A stretch of 64,000 bases of DNA from an uncultured bacterium (GCA_938074205.1 CALJES010000005.1:1-64000); one strand, 5' to 3'; counted from the first letter of the stretch, positions 8,498 to 17,889 are shown. A program made the numbers and translations. Notes: generated by a model from the letters alone, not told the origin.

Positions 8498-10123
8498 TTA
8501 GAAATACTCAGGAACTTCACTTGTCGGCCGTTCTTCGGCGGCAGGCGGCGCAGTTTCGGAAATGGTAACGGGCAATGTTGCTCGCGGCTCTATCTTGCCA
8601 AAGATCAACTCTGCTGCCGCCTCAATCATCCCGCCTCGATAACCGTACGTGCAAATATACGTGTTGACCTCAGGGAAGTTCCGTATGTCATACGGCTCGC
8701 GGACAGCCACAACAATAACCTTGCGGCCCGCAGCTATCAAAGCCCTCACCAAGCGGTTTTGAAGGTCCAGATCGATAGGCTGGCGCCACGGTTCCCTCGG
8801 GCAAGTCGGCACCACAACAACACTGCCAGTTGATGTGCGGTCAATCACCTGACGAATTGCAGCTTCCCCCTGTGCGCTATCCAGCAGGAGCACGTCGGTA
8901 TTTTGGTGATGTTGTTTGATGGCCTCCGCAAGCGGGCTAACAGTCGGGTGCAATCCACTGACAACTATCTTCTCATTTTGGCTGAGGCTTAGAGGAACAA
9001 GCCCTTCCTCATCCTTAACCAGCGTGACAGCCCTTTCAGCTATCTCTTGCTGCAGCTCAAGGTGCTCTCGGTTTCTGAGAATCCGGTCGATCCCGTTTGG
9101 ATCAACTCGCCTGCGCGAAGTAAGGGAGAACTTGTGTTTCAGGGCCTTTATTCGCTCTACCGACTCGTCGATGCGCCACTCGCTGATTCTGCCGTCCTTA
9201 ACAGCTTTCAAGATTGCTTCTCGCGTCTCACGCTGCGTAGACAACGTGTGGCACACCAACACAATATCAACTCCCGCCTCAATCGCCATTACCGCGGCCT
9301 GCGGTGTGCCGAAGTTGTCAGCTATTGCCTTCATCTCCATGCAGTCGGTAACCACAACGCCATCGTAACCCAATTCTCCCCTCAGCAACCCTCCAACGAT
9401 TTTGGGTGACAGTGTGGAGGGCAGCGAGCGATCTAGCGCAGGGAACAGGATGTGCGCAGTCATGATCGAGGCGACGTCCGCTTCAATTGCGGCTTTGAAG
9501 GGTTTCAGTTCCACCGCTTCCAGCCTTTCACGGGGGTAGAAAACAGAAGGCAGAGCCAGGTGAGAATCTACGGCTGTGTCTCCGTGCCCTGGAAAATGTT
9601 TCGCGCACGCGATCATCCCAGACTCCTGATAACCCCTAATCGCGCTGGCGGCAAACTCCGACACCTTGTCCGGAGACTCACCATAGGAACGAGTGCCGAT
9701 AATAGGATTATCAGGGTTGTTGTTGACATCCACACACGGCGCAAAATTGAAATTGACTCCAATAGCACAAAGCTCCCGAGCTGTCACGGAAGCAGCTTTA
9801 TAAGCGAGATTAGGATCACCTGTCGCACCGAGAGCCATATTGGACGGAAACACAGTAACGCCCTCGACAAAACGCGCCACCATCCCTCCCTCCTGGTCGG
9901 CTATAACAAAAAGCGGCTCAGAAGACATCGACTGCAGCTCATTTATGGTTTCGGCAGTCTGGTGCAAATCCGGCGACACGTTTCGCCCCAAAAGCACGAC
10001 CGAGCCAACTTGCATCTCCTCTATGAGCTCGCGCGCGTGATCGTTGACTGACGTCGGCTCCTCGCCCGCCCATCCAAAAGCGAGCATCGCGCCGATCTTT
10101 TGTTCGATGGTCATATCAGACAC
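8498..10123 (-). CDS. GH3 beta-N-acetylhexosaminidase (NagZ-like)
   Basis: A 541-residue family 3 glycosidase. The N-terminal barrel has VIADQEGG, the NagZ-type loop motif KHFPGHGDT (near 175-183) whose His acts as general acid/base, and VVVTDCMEM carrying the Asp nucleophile near 260. A second C-terminal alpha/beta domain (about 370-530) makes it longer than E. coli NagZ and like two-domain Gram-positive NagZ proteins. No signal peptide remains when it starts at the GTG at 10123, which has GGAGAGGGG upstream and follows the previous stop by 13 nt. Cytoplasmic muropeptide recycling or chitobiose hydrolysis is likely; the exact substrate is not shown. Confidence 0.88.
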   Translation of the reverse strand: MSDMTIEQKIGAMLAFGWAGEEPTSVNDHARELIEEMQVGSVVLLGRNVSPDLHQTAETINELQSMSSEPLFVIADQEGGMVARFVEGVTVFPSNMALGATGDPNLAYKAASVTARELCAIGVNFNFAPCVDVNNNPDNPIIGTRSYGESPDKVSEFAASAIRGYQESGMIACAKHFPGHGDTAVDSHLALPSVFYPRERLEAVELKPFKAAIEADVASIMTAHILFPALDRSLPSTLSPKIVGGLLRGELGYDGVVVTDCMEMKAIADNFGTPQAAVMAIEAGVDIVLVCHTLSTQRETREAILKAVKDGRISEWRIDESVERIKALKHKFSLTSRRRVDPNGIDRILRNREHLELQQEIAERAVTLVKDEEGLVPLSLSQNEKIVVSGLHPTVSPLAEAIKQHHQNTDVLLLDSAQGEAAIRQVIDRTSTGSVVVVPTCPREPWRQPIDLDLQNRLVRALIAAGRKVIVVAVREPYDIRNFPEVNTYICTYGYRGGMIEAAAELIFGKIEPRATLPVTISETAPPAAEERPTSEVPEYF

Positions 10124-10136
10124 TTGCCCCTCTCCA

Positions 10137-11843
10137 CTAGTTGTTTGCTTTGGACTTTGGTCTTCCTTCGGCACGTAAGCTCCCGGAGGAAGCCGTTACA
10201 AGCCTATCGCGCGCAGCCGGATCCCAAGCTATGCTAGTTTCGAACACGCCTCTCGCATCGGTGAGGCCAGTTTGCTTAGCGGGCTTACCTCCGTTAACCG
10301 TAAGCGATACCAGACATGACGGCACTGGATTGTCATTCGTGTCGTAAGCTGTCACACGAACAAGCGAGCCCGCAGTGCCGGCATCTTTTGCCTCAACATC
10401 GACCGCAAGTCTCACCGGTGCACCGTTAATGACCGACACAGGCGCCTCGAGGATACGTCGTCCGATTATCGCATTAACCGCACCCTTACGAGACTTGATA
10501 GGCGTGAAGTAACCCTTCTGGTTCACAAATCCTACTCCGCCTTTGGTACCCCATATTACCTTGTTCAGTAGGTCTTCAGACGGCGGTGACGCATCCGAAC
10601 TTGACAGGCCCAACAACATACCATATCCCGATACCACCTCAGAAGGCAAACCACTTATGCTAAGCGGCGAAGTAGGTTCGAAATCCGGAATAGGGGCAAA
10701 CACCAGGAGCGCGTTAGCCACCTCCCTCTCAATGCCTCCAGATGGAGAGTTGATCACCACCCCGCGGATTGAAAGGGCAGTCGAACCTCCGCCGTCCAGA
10801 TTAATTGCAGTTACAGCACCCAGGCGCTTCATCAGGTCGGCAAGATCAGGCAGGCTAATCCCCGCACTTATGCTCTGCCTGCCGTCAACCGTTACCAGTA
10901 GGAGTTTGTTATCTGCGGTAACGCCAACAGCAGTTCGAGGGTGTCTTGCTTTCTCAAATCCCGATACAGAGAAACCCTCAGCTATCGTATCGATCCAAGT
11001 CTTTCCATTGCGCAGTAGCCAAGGACCTCCGCCGACTGCCTGCGAAACGTTTGTCCAGTCGAACCCATTGGGGCTGATTATATCGAAGCGCAGCGTAATC
11101 GCATCGCCCACCGCAACACTGCTCTCAAGAAACGCCGCCGCCTCGCCACCGGCCGATAAGATCACACCGTCGCTGGAATTGGGGGCATTAATAGGGCCGC
11201 GCTTTATCTCTCTGACGACAAGCTTTAGCGGCGTATTGATACGAACTGGCGGATTCTCCAAAGCGCAAACAAGATTGATTCCACCGTTAGAGCTGATTGC
11301 AACGGGGCCAAACGCGTTGGTGTAGATTACTATCTCGCCCGACGACCTCGAACGGTTTATCCCGGCCACGGCTCGCTCAGCACCCGAGGCTGTAGTTAGC
11401 ACGGCTTTCATCTTGGGGGTATCAAAGAAGACGCTTCGATCACTAGTTATTGCTACTGCGGCACGGTTTCCGGCAGGTTCACTTATCAGCTCCCCGTCAA
11501 TTATGCAGATACCCAGCGGATCACCGGTAAAAGGAAAGAAATCAGCGTTTATCCCGACAACTGCGCCTGTTCGTGCGGTGAGGCTGCTGACCGTCTCGCG
11601 TCCCCTTACAGGATCATTTGCCAAAATGGCGTCTTTACCGAGGGCAGCTTTTATTTGTACATTGGTGTCCGTCAGATCAATGCTGACGCAGTTAATGACA
11701 AGCGGGCAACTAGGGTTGGTTTGAACCTCTTGAATAAGCGTTATGCCCGGCGCTATGTCCTTGACCACGGGCTGCGCGTGTACCGACACGCAAAACAGCG
11801 CAAGCAGCACCGTCAGCGCAAGAATTGATCTACTACTCCGCAT
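10137..11843 (-). CDS. Secreted phosphodiester glycosidase (NAGPA domain) with Ig-like C-terminus
   Basis: 568 residues. A signal peptide (SILALTVLLALFCVSVHA) precedes a phosphodiester alpha-N-acetylglucosaminidase (DUF2233-type) domain at about 65-395, recognised by TGAVVGINADFF, VGGGPWLL, RHPRTAVGV and INLDGGGSTAL. A C-terminal segment (about 480-555: VRVTAYDTNDNPVP, GVFETSIAW) resembles a bacterial Ig-like (Big_1) domain. Bacterial members remove sugar phosphodiesters from cell-envelope glycans. The ATG at 11843 follows AGGAGGCAAG and the gene begins 28 nt after queG. Together with the downstream GH3 it suggests envelope glycan turnover, but no substrate can be assigned. Confidence 0.82.
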   Translation of the reverse strand: MRSSRSILALTVLLALFCVSVHAQPVVKDIAPGITLIQEVQTNPSCPLVINCVSIDLTDTNVQIKAALGKDAILANDPVRGRETVSSLTARTGAVVGINADFFPFTGDPLGICIIDGELISEPAGNRAAVAITSDRSVFFDTPKMKAVLTTASGAERAVAGINRSRSSGEIVIYTNAFGPVAISSNGGINLVCALENPPVRINTPLKLVVREIKRGPINAPNSSDGVILSAGGEAAAFLESSVAVGDAITLRFDIISPNGFDWTNVSQAVGGGPWLLRNGKTWIDTIAEGFSVSGFEKARHPRTAVGVTADNKLLLVTVDGRQSISAGISLPDLADLMKRLGAVTAINLDGGGSTALSIRGVVINSPSGGIEREVANALLVFAPIPDFEPTSPLSISGLPSEVVSGYGMLLGLSSSDASPPSEDLLNKVIWGTKGGVGFVNQKGYFTPIKSRKGAVNAIIGRRILEAPVSVINGAPVRLAVDVEAKDAGTAGSLVRVTAYDTNDNPVPSCLVSLTVNGGKPAKQTGLTDARGVFETSIAWDPAARDRLVTASSGSLRAEGRPKSKANN

Positions 11844-11871
11844 CTTGCCTCCTACGCAAACAAGTAATCGT

Positions 11872-12810
11872 CTAATAGCTTTGCGCTTCAATGCGACCGA
11901 TCGCCCACAGGGCGTGTTCCGCCAACACAGGATTGGCTTCTTCCGCAAGCTTTTCCAACGCCGGAAGGGTTTCCTTGCTCCGGAGATTTCCGGCAGCTAC
12001 CGCAGCGTTGCGACGGATGGTGTCGCGCCCGATCCATCCTATGGAACTGCCACGAACGCGCGCCTGGAAATCCTTCTCGTTGAGCGATATCAATTCTATC
12101 AGGTCCGGGTATGCTCCTGGAAATAAAGGCTGCGCAAATTCGGGAGTTGCCGGCATGATACCTTGGTTCAATGGACAAACTTCTTGGCAGACGTCGCATC
12201 CGTACACCCTGTTATCAAGCTTAGCTCTCAGTTCGAGGGCTATGATCCCTCTGTGCTGTGTAACGCCAGACAGGCACAGATTGCGATCTACCTGATACGG
12301 ACGGATTATCGCACGCGTGGGACACTGCCTGATGCACTCTCCACATTCGTAACAAGTGTCCAATACGCGCGTTGCGCCGGGGGACAACCTAAGATCAGTT
12401 ATTATTTCCCCGAGCACAACCCAGGAACCGCTGCCGTCGACATAGATGTTTGCATTCCAACCTCTGAAACCGACCCCCGATAGCACCGCCAGTTTGCGTT
12501 CGGGTATCGGAGTCGTATCGACACAGATTTCCAAGACGCTATTCGGACACTCCTGGCGAATTGCCTCGCACAGGCCCGAGAGCTTTTCTTTCAGCACCAA
12601 GTGATAATCCAAGCTGCGAGCGAATCGAGCAACGACGCCGCGCGGTCGATCATCAGACGGACACTCCTGCGGCGGCAGATACGAAAGCGCCACACAAATC
12701 ACCGACTGAGCCCACGGAAATCTCCGGCGCACCTCATCTATGGCAGGAGCGACCCCGAATGCGCTAAAGCCTATACCCCGGGCACAATCCTGTAGTGTCT
12801 GCAGAATCAC
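11872..12810 (-). CDS. queG: Epoxyqueuosine reductase QueG (short form)
   Basis: 312 residues. QueG reduces epoxyqueuosine to queuosine in tRNA using cobalamin and two [4Fe-4S] clusters. Both cluster motifs are present: CYECGECIRQCP and CDVCQEVCP. VDTTPIPERKLA holds the conserved Asp. The C-terminal part (KETLPALEKLAEEANPVLAEHALWAIGRI) is a HEAT-like repeat. Compared with usual QueG (about 340-380 residues), the segment after GVAPA is much shorter, and the usual GWIGKN loop reads GFRGWN. The GTG start has no Shine-Dalgarno and an extended -10 sits 6 nt before it, suggesting a leaderless mRNA. It heads a run of five genes. Confidence 0.92.
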   Translation of the reverse strand: MILQTLQDCARGIGFSAFGVAPAIDEVRRRFPWAQSVICVALSYLPPQECPSDDRPRGVVARFARSLDYHLVLKEKLSGLCEAIRQECPNSVLEICVDTTPIPERKLAVLSGVGFRGWNANIYVDGSGSWVVLGEIITDLRLSPGATRVLDTCYECGECIRQCPTRAIIRPYQVDRNLCLSGVTQHRGIIALELRAKLDNRVYGCDVCQEVCPLNQGIMPATPEFAQPLFPGAYPDLIELISLNEKDFQARVRGSSIGWIGRDTIRRNAAVAAGNLRSKETLPALEKLAEEANPVLAEHALWAIGRIEAQSY

Positions 12811-12816
12811 GGTCTA

Positions 12817-12825
12817 ATCATAGCA
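12817..12825 (-). promoter_or_regulatory. Extended -10 promoter element of queG operon
   Basis: The minus strand reads TGC-TATGAT (12825 to 12817), an extended -10 box without a recognisable -35. Only 6 nt separate it from the GTG of queG, so transcription should start at or next to the start codon. Confidence 0.45.
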
Positions 12826-12899
12826 TGAGAGGACGAAACCAGCAGTAAAAACAGTCTTGCACCGCTAAAAATGGTAGTAGAAACCTCGGAGGTAGGCAA

Positions 12900-15188
12900 A
12901 TGAGCCTCAGAATACCGATAAGAGTTGCTAACACAAGCACCGCTACTGGACAAAGACCAGTCACAGGTGGGGTTCCTATAGGCCAAGGAGAAGCCCCTGC
13001 AAACCCGATATTCGTTATGCTTGATCAGAATGGTCAGCCGATTCCAACTCAAACTCAGGTTACGGCAAAGTGGCCTGATGGCAGCGCTCGCTGGGTTCTG
13101 ATAGACTTTCTCGCTGATCCGCCTGCCGGAGAGACGCAGTCTTTTACCTTGTGTCTCGCTGACGAGAATATCCACCCAGCCAGCGCTCCCGATTTTGGCG
13201 CCGCCATTCAGCCCTGTGGCGACTGCGTAGCCCGGATTGATCGGCATCTGCACTTAACGCTTCGTGCAGTCGACGCCGCTGAGCAAGTTTATCGCGGTAT
13301 AGTTTCAAGCTTCGACATGCTCGTGGATGGCGCCATAAGGAAAACCTTTGCCGTTTCTGGCTCTATGCTTGACGAGAACGACCGCCGCTGGTTCGGCTTC
13401 CGGACATGGATTCACGTTTTCGCAGGCACGCGAAAGATTCTAATCGAACCCCTGCTTGTAATGGACGCTGAAGAAGGCCTCATCCAAAAGATAAAAGAGC
13501 TTGCGTTGGACCTGACGCCACACGGTGGCCTGAGGAAGGTCATTCTCGGCGGCACGCCGGGGTTTGTCGGTCAACCCTCAGAAGGCCTACGGCTCTTCCA
13601 GATTGATGACCAGCAGTACACAATAGACACCGCCGAATCCCGTGGAACGAGAGCTCCGGGATGGATGGAAGGCGAGACTGATTTCGGAAGAATCGCGGTC
13701 GCGATGCGCGATTTCTGGCAGCAATGGCCGAAAAGCCTTGAGGCGAACGCTGAGCGGCTTACTATCGGCCTACTGCCGCGGTTTCAAAACGGCGCGTTTG
13801 ACCATATGCAGCCGTGGTACAAGTACGACTACCTCTTTGAAGGGGATTGCTACAGGATCCGAACTGGCCAGGCGCGCAGATGGCAAGTCTGGCTGGAAAT
13901 CGAAGGCGAAGGCACAAATCTGGCTGCCCACGCAAACTCGCCTCTCGTGCCATTTGCCGACCCCGGCTACGCAATCTCGACGGGCGTATGGGGCCAAATT
14001 GCACCAGCTGGCGCGTGCGGGCAAGAGACTTATGACGAGTGGAGTGCAAAGTCCCTCGAATCTCACCTGGACGCAATCGAGCATTCGAGAGACTACGGCG
14101 CGATGAACTGGGGCGATTGGTTCGGCGAGCGAAAATGCAATTGGGCAAACAACGAATACGATACGGCACGACAGCTATACGTCCACTTCGCCCGAACGGG
14201 CGATCCCAGGGCATTTCACCGCGCGTTCGTGACAGCGCGACACACCTCCGAAGTCGACATAATCCATCACGTTAATAAAGATCTAAAGGCATACTTCCTG
14301 GATGAAGTCTGCCGACTCTACACGAACCGTGGAATCAGAGATAATTATCCTATACGACCCGGCATGGTTCACGCTCACTGCGTTGGACATGTTGGAGGCT
14401 TCCATCCAGTAGAAAAAATCCACGAACTCTACTGCGAACTGAACCCAGTCCCCAGCGGAAATCCATACCTATGCCTGGATCCCTACAACATAAGCCACCT
14501 TTTCACACACGGAATGGTCTACCACTACTTACTTACCGCAGATCCCTGGGTTCGAAGCACCTTGGACAAGATCGGTGATAACCTGGCCAAGCTTGTTGAA
14601 TACGGCAAGTTCCCCTTCGCTGGACGTGGCTGTGAGGCAAGGGAATACGGATGGCCTATTATCGCGCTGTGTGCATTGTACGAGCTAGAATGGGATGCGC
14701 GTTATATTCGCGCGGCTCGAACATTGGTAGATCAGGTTTTAGCGCTACAGGATCCCGGACAAGGAGGCTGGCTGCGAAGAATCGGATACGGAACCTGCGC
14801 CTGCGAGGGCGAAAAGCACGAGGGAGAAGCGACTTTCCTGAGCGCCATCCGAATCAACGCGCTGTGCCGCTACTACAAGCTCTCCGGCGACGAAAGGGTG
14901 CTCCCGCCCATCAAGCGCGCAGTCGACCAGCTAATCGAAGACCGCTGGAATGAAGAGAAGTGCGCTTGGCGGCATACGGCATGCCCGAAAGCTGACACGT
15001 ACGGTCACGTCGGAGTAGTAACTATGGCTATTGCCAATGCCGTCGACCTCTTCGGAGATGCGAATTACAGGCGCATTCTGCAAAAATCAATGCACAAGAT
15101 CCTGGAAAATCCCAGTCTGGGCAAGGGCTACGGTCCTCACGCGTACGGCACAGCCGAAGCGGCAGCTGTTCTTGGGAAGTCCGGCTAG
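12900..15188 (+). CDS. PcRGLX/YetA-like exo-rhamnogalacturonan lyase-family protein
   Basis: 762 residues. The N-terminal part (PIRVANTSTATGQRPVTGGV, TAKWPDGSARWVLIDF) matches the RIFT-barrel domain of the PcRGLX/YetA family (PL26-like exo-acting rhamnogalacturonan lyases), and the rest is a long catalytic (alpha/alpha) toroid, with GAMNWGDWFGERKCNWANNE and HAHCVGHVGGFHP as likely active-site loops. No signal peptide is present, so it would act on imported oligosaccharides, as proposed for YetA. GGAGGTAGGCAA precedes the ATG. It is divergent from queG and convergent with the UroD-like gene. Family assignment is good; pectin as substrate is inferred. Confidence 0.75.
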   Translation: MSLRIPIRVANTSTATGQRPVTGGVPIGQGEAPANPIFVMLDQNGQPIPTQTQVTAKWPDGSARWVLIDFLADPPAGETQSFTLCLADENIHPASAPDFGAAIQPCGDCVARIDRHLHLTLRAVDAAEQVYRGIVSSFDMLVDGAIRKTFAVSGSMLDENDRRWFGFRTWIHVFAGTRKILIEPLLVMDAEEGLIQKIKELALDLTPHGGLRKVILGGTPGFVGQPSEGLRLFQIDDQQYTIDTAESRGTRAPGWMEGETDFGRIAVAMRDFWQQWPKSLEANAERLTIGLLPRFQNGAFDHMQPWYKYDYLFEGDCYRIRTGQARRWQVWLEIEGEGTNLAAHANSPLVPFADPGYAISTGVWGQIAPAGACGQETYDEWSAKSLESHLDAIEHSRDYGAMNWGDWFGERKCNWANNEYDTARQLYVHFARTGDPRAFHRAFVTARHTSEVDIIHHVNKDLKAYFLDEVCRLYTNRGIRDNYPIRPGMVHAHCVGHVGGFHPVEKIHELYCELNPVPSGNPYLCLDPYNISHLFTHGMVYHYLLTADPWVRSTLDKIGDNLAKLVEYGKFPFAGRGCEAREYGWPIIALCALYELEWDARYIRAARTLVDQVLALQDPGQGGWLRRIGYGTCACEGEKHEGEATFLSAIRINALCRYYKLSGDERVLPPIKRAVDQLIEDRWNEEKCAWRHTACPKADTYGHVGVVTMAIANAVDLFGDANYRRILQKSMHKILENPSLGKGYGPHAYGTAEAAAVLGKSG

Positions 15189-15228
15189 GCGGTCTGCAAA
15201 TTTGCGGACATCGTGCCGCGCCTAGCCG
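15182..15228. terminator. Hairpin spanning both convergent stop codons
   Basis: A perfect 10-bp stem (15182-15191 with 15219-15228) carries the TAG of the lyase gene in its left arm and the TAG of the UroD-like gene in its right arm. A second imperfect palindrome, GTC-t-GCAAATTTGC-g-GAC, sits in the interior. There is no T-run, so it is more likely a bidirectional 3'-end structure than a classical terminator. Confidence 0.55.
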
Positions 15229-16448
15229 TTTGCGACCTCGTTGGCAATCCTGACCCATTCTTTCAGTCGCCACGGCTGGTGTTCGACCGTCTGCACATCC
15301 TTGAGCGTGATATCTACGAAGCACCCCTTTGAGTCTTCGAGGGCCCTTTTGAGAACGCGGCGGATGTGATCTGGGTCAAACCCGCAGCACACCATTTCGG
15401 CCGGGTTGGGTCTGTATGAGAAAATGTAGTCCGTGCCTATTTGCTCAGCACAGCGCTTGACATCGGCGACCGGCGTCACCGCGATTCTTCGCAGGTTTGG
15501 AATTCGCCTGAGCATGTCGATCTTGTTCGTCAGATCCTCGCAGCAGCCGTAAGCCGAAAGCCCAAACTTGGATATGATCGGCAGCTGATACTGAAGCATA
15601 AACTCCCAATGCATTTCGGGCGATATCAGCGTATACTCCTGTGCTGCCATGAAAACCCAAAGCTTGTCGCGGGTCACAGGAGCGCTGTTCGCCTTAGGAT
15701 CTGGCAGCTCGCGCGCGTACGGCACAGCCTGATTATAGCTATTGGAGAGCTGCCAGTCTCCCGCTTTTTCGGCTTCCTCTTGCGCTTTGAGTATGCCATC
15801 ACGCATAAATGCGAGAACCTCATGCAGCCATTCAGGGTTATCGACCATGTCCCACATCAGTTGGTCGAGACCGCGCAGATACGATAGGTACGTGGATATA
15901 TCTGCTCCCCAGATGCTCCACGCAGGGGACCTATCCACGTTTACCTCTAGGATATCGCCGACGGCGTCCTGCAGCTGGGCAACGCTGCGGGCAGTGGCGT
16001 CTTCGTCGATAACGTGCTTCGGCACGACCATCTTCTTGGCGTCGTCGAGAGTCTTTATCGCCGGATCGAACTTCCACGATCCGCCAGGCAGGTCTGATGG
16101 AATGCGCCCTATCGGAAGTCCCCACAACCCCTCAGGCGCAATCACCGCTGCCCGCTGGGTAATCCACGGCTCAAATACCCAATCATCCCCGCACGACGCA
16201 TGGAAAAGCTTCAACCGAAGCTGCTGTTCGTGCGCTCTGTAGAACGGATCTTCACACTCTAGGTTGACCACATCCGGAATCTCGTGCGCGCACGGCCAAT
16301 CGAGTATCAAGATGGGCACTCTGGTTCGGACGAAACTGTTGTGATCTCGCCAGAGCTTCCTTCTGGCTTCCTGTATAGGGTCAGCAGCGACCTCCGCGTA
16401 TTGCTTGGCAAGATCGCGAAGTATGATTACGTCTTTATTGCATTGCAT
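15222..16448 (-). CDS. Uroporphyrinogen decarboxylase-like protein (UroD superfamily)
   Basis: 408 residues of the UroD/MtaA/CmuA superfamily. Visible strands include VPILILDW near the N-terminus, SKFGLSAYGCCEDLTNK with the barrel-end motif, RRIAVTPVADVKRCAEQIG, and a C-terminal DVQTVEHQPWRLKEWV. It lacks the N-terminal arginine motif of true haem-pathway HemE and is longer. Such relatives often act as corrinoid methyltransferases, but no corrinoid protein gene is adjacent. It lies 76 nt downstream of the phosphomannomutase gene on the same strand and may be cotranscribed. Substrate unknown. Confidence 0.75.
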   Translation of the reverse strand: MQCNKDVIILRDLAKQYAEVAADPIQEARRKLWRDHNSFVRTRVPILILDWPCAHEIPDVVNLECEDPFYRAHEQQLRLKLFHASCGDDWVFEPWITQRAAVIAPEGLWGLPIGRIPSDLPGGSWKFDPAIKTLDDAKKMVVPKHVIDEDATARSVAQLQDAVGDILEVNVDRSPAWSIWGADISTYLSYLRGLDQLMWDMVDNPEWLHEVLAFMRDGILKAQEEAEKAGDWQLSNSYNQAVPYARELPDPKANSAPVTRDKLWVFMAAQEYTLISPEMHWEFMLQYQLPIISKFGLSAYGCCEDLTNKIDMLRRIPNLRRIAVTPVADVKRCAEQIGTDYIFSYRPNPAEMVCCGFDPDHIRRVLKRALEDSKGCFVDITLKDVQTVEHQPWRLKEWVRIANEVANG

Positions 16449-16524
16449 TGTTGATTACCTGGTCGTTGGGCTGAAAGCAGCGCTTCCAGCCCCAGTAGTT
16501 CGAATAGTCCACCGTTGGAGGCAG

Positions 16525-17889
16525 CTATCTTCTGATTTCTCGCAGCAGCTCCTCTACCTTCTCCTGCATCAGTTCTTTCGTCTTTGCCTCAAGATTTAGG
16601 CGGATCAACGGCTCAGTGTTTGAGGGACGAACGTTGAACCACCAGTCTTCAAACTCAGCCTTATAGCCATCCAGCCACGTGGTACGTTTTGCTGAGCCGT
16701 CGTATCGCGCCGCCAATCGCTTGAGAACAGCTTGCACGTCCTGCACTTTGGAGTTTATCTCTCCCGAATGGAAGTAACGGCGCAGCGGAGCAACGATCTC
16801 TGATGCCGGTTTACCCTCGCGCAGAAGGAGTTTGATCATGTTAAGCATCGCCAGGTCGCCGTTATCCGTGGTGTAGAAATCGCTGAAATAGTAGTGGCTT
16901 GAAAGCTCGCCGGCAAAGTATCCGCCTTCCTCCCGCATCTGTTTCTTTATAAGCCCATGCCCGACACGGCACTCAACAGCTTCTCCTCCTGCCTTTGTGA
17001 TCTCCTCGGGAACTACCCAACTGGAACGCAGATCGTACAATATTCGAGCGCCTGGTTTTTTATTGAGCATTTCCCTTGCGATTAGGGCCGTGACGAGGTC
17101 GCCAGGTATTATATTTCCTTTCTCGTCTACAAAGGCTACCCTGTCGCCATCGCCATCGAAAGCTACACCCAGGTCAGCCCCTTCGTCGACCACTCGGTCC
17201 CTCAGCGTAAGTAGGGTTTCAGTCTTCAGCGGGTTAGCCTCGTGGTTGGGGAAAGAACCGTCCAGCCGCCAATATAGACGTATCGGCTGGTTTCCGACTC
17301 GCTCAAATATTCCGGGCAGCACGTAGCCGCCCATGCCATTGCCGCAGTCCACGACCAGCTTCAACCCGCCGAAGTCTCGAATCTCTGCATTATTCAGAAC
17401 AGCCTCAGCGTACGCGTCGCGCACATCTTGCTGGGGCAGAAGTTTGCCTTTTTCGGCAGGCTCGGGAAAATCGCCCGCACACGCCATTTTCCACAAATCC
17501 TCGTTGGAGACGAAAGCTATACTCGGCACAGCGCCGGGGCCTGTCATCTTATAGCCGTTATATTCGGCGGGGTTGTGAGAAGCACTGCACTGTACGCCGG
17601 CATCAGCATTCAGGTAGTTCACAGCGAAATAATACATCGGGGTTGAGGAAAGCCCAATGGGTATGACATCAGCACCTTGGTCAACCAAACCCCTAATAGT
17701 GGCGGGCACGAATGTTTCTGCCGAATCCCGCATATCGTGGCCTACGACGACGCGCTTGCATTTCATAGCAACAACGAACGCACGCGCAATGCGGTAGGCG
17801 ACGTCATCATCTATTTCCTGCGGGTATAACCCCCGAATATCGTAAGCTTTGAATATGTCTTTTTTGATCTCTCGGTGTCCTAAAGCCAT
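16525..17889 (-). CDS. Phosphomannomutase/phosphoglucomutase
   Basis: 454 residues, full length for the alpha-D-phosphohexomutase family, which interconverts hexose 1- and 6-phosphates. It has KAYDIRG at the N-terminus, the phosphoserine loop CSASHNP (Ser about 104), the Mg-binding loop DGDGDR (245-250), the sugar-binding loop GELSSHYYF, and the phosphate-binding loop VRPSNTEP near the C-terminus, all intact. GGAGGTCGAGAT precedes the ATG, and an extended -10 element lies just upstream. It supplies nucleotide-sugar precursors such as GDP-mannose or UDP-glucose. Sugar specificity (manB/algC versus pgm) cannot be fixed by eye. Confidence 0.93.
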   Translation of the reverse strand: MALGHREIKKDIFKAYDIRGLYPQEIDDDVAYRIARAFVVAMKCKRVVVGHDMRDSAETFVPATIRGLVDQGADVIPIGLSSTPMYYFAVNYLNADAGVQCSASHNPAEYNGYKMTGPGAVPSIAFVSNEDLWKMACAGDFPEPAEKGKLLPQQDVRDAYAEAVLNNAEIRDFGGLKLVVDCGNGMGGYVLPGIFERVGNQPIRLYWRLDGSFPNHEANPLKTETLLTLRDRVVDEGADLGVAFDGDGDRVAFVDEKGNIIPGDLVTALIAREMLNKKPGARILYDLRSSWVVPEEITKAGGEAVECRVGHGLIKKQMREEGGYFAGELSSHYYFSDFYTTDNGDLAMLNMIKLLLREGKPASEIVAPLRRYFHSGEINSKVQDVQAVLKRLAARYDGSAKRTTWLDGYKAEFEDWWFNVRPSNTEPLIRLNLEAKTKELMQEKVEELLREIRR

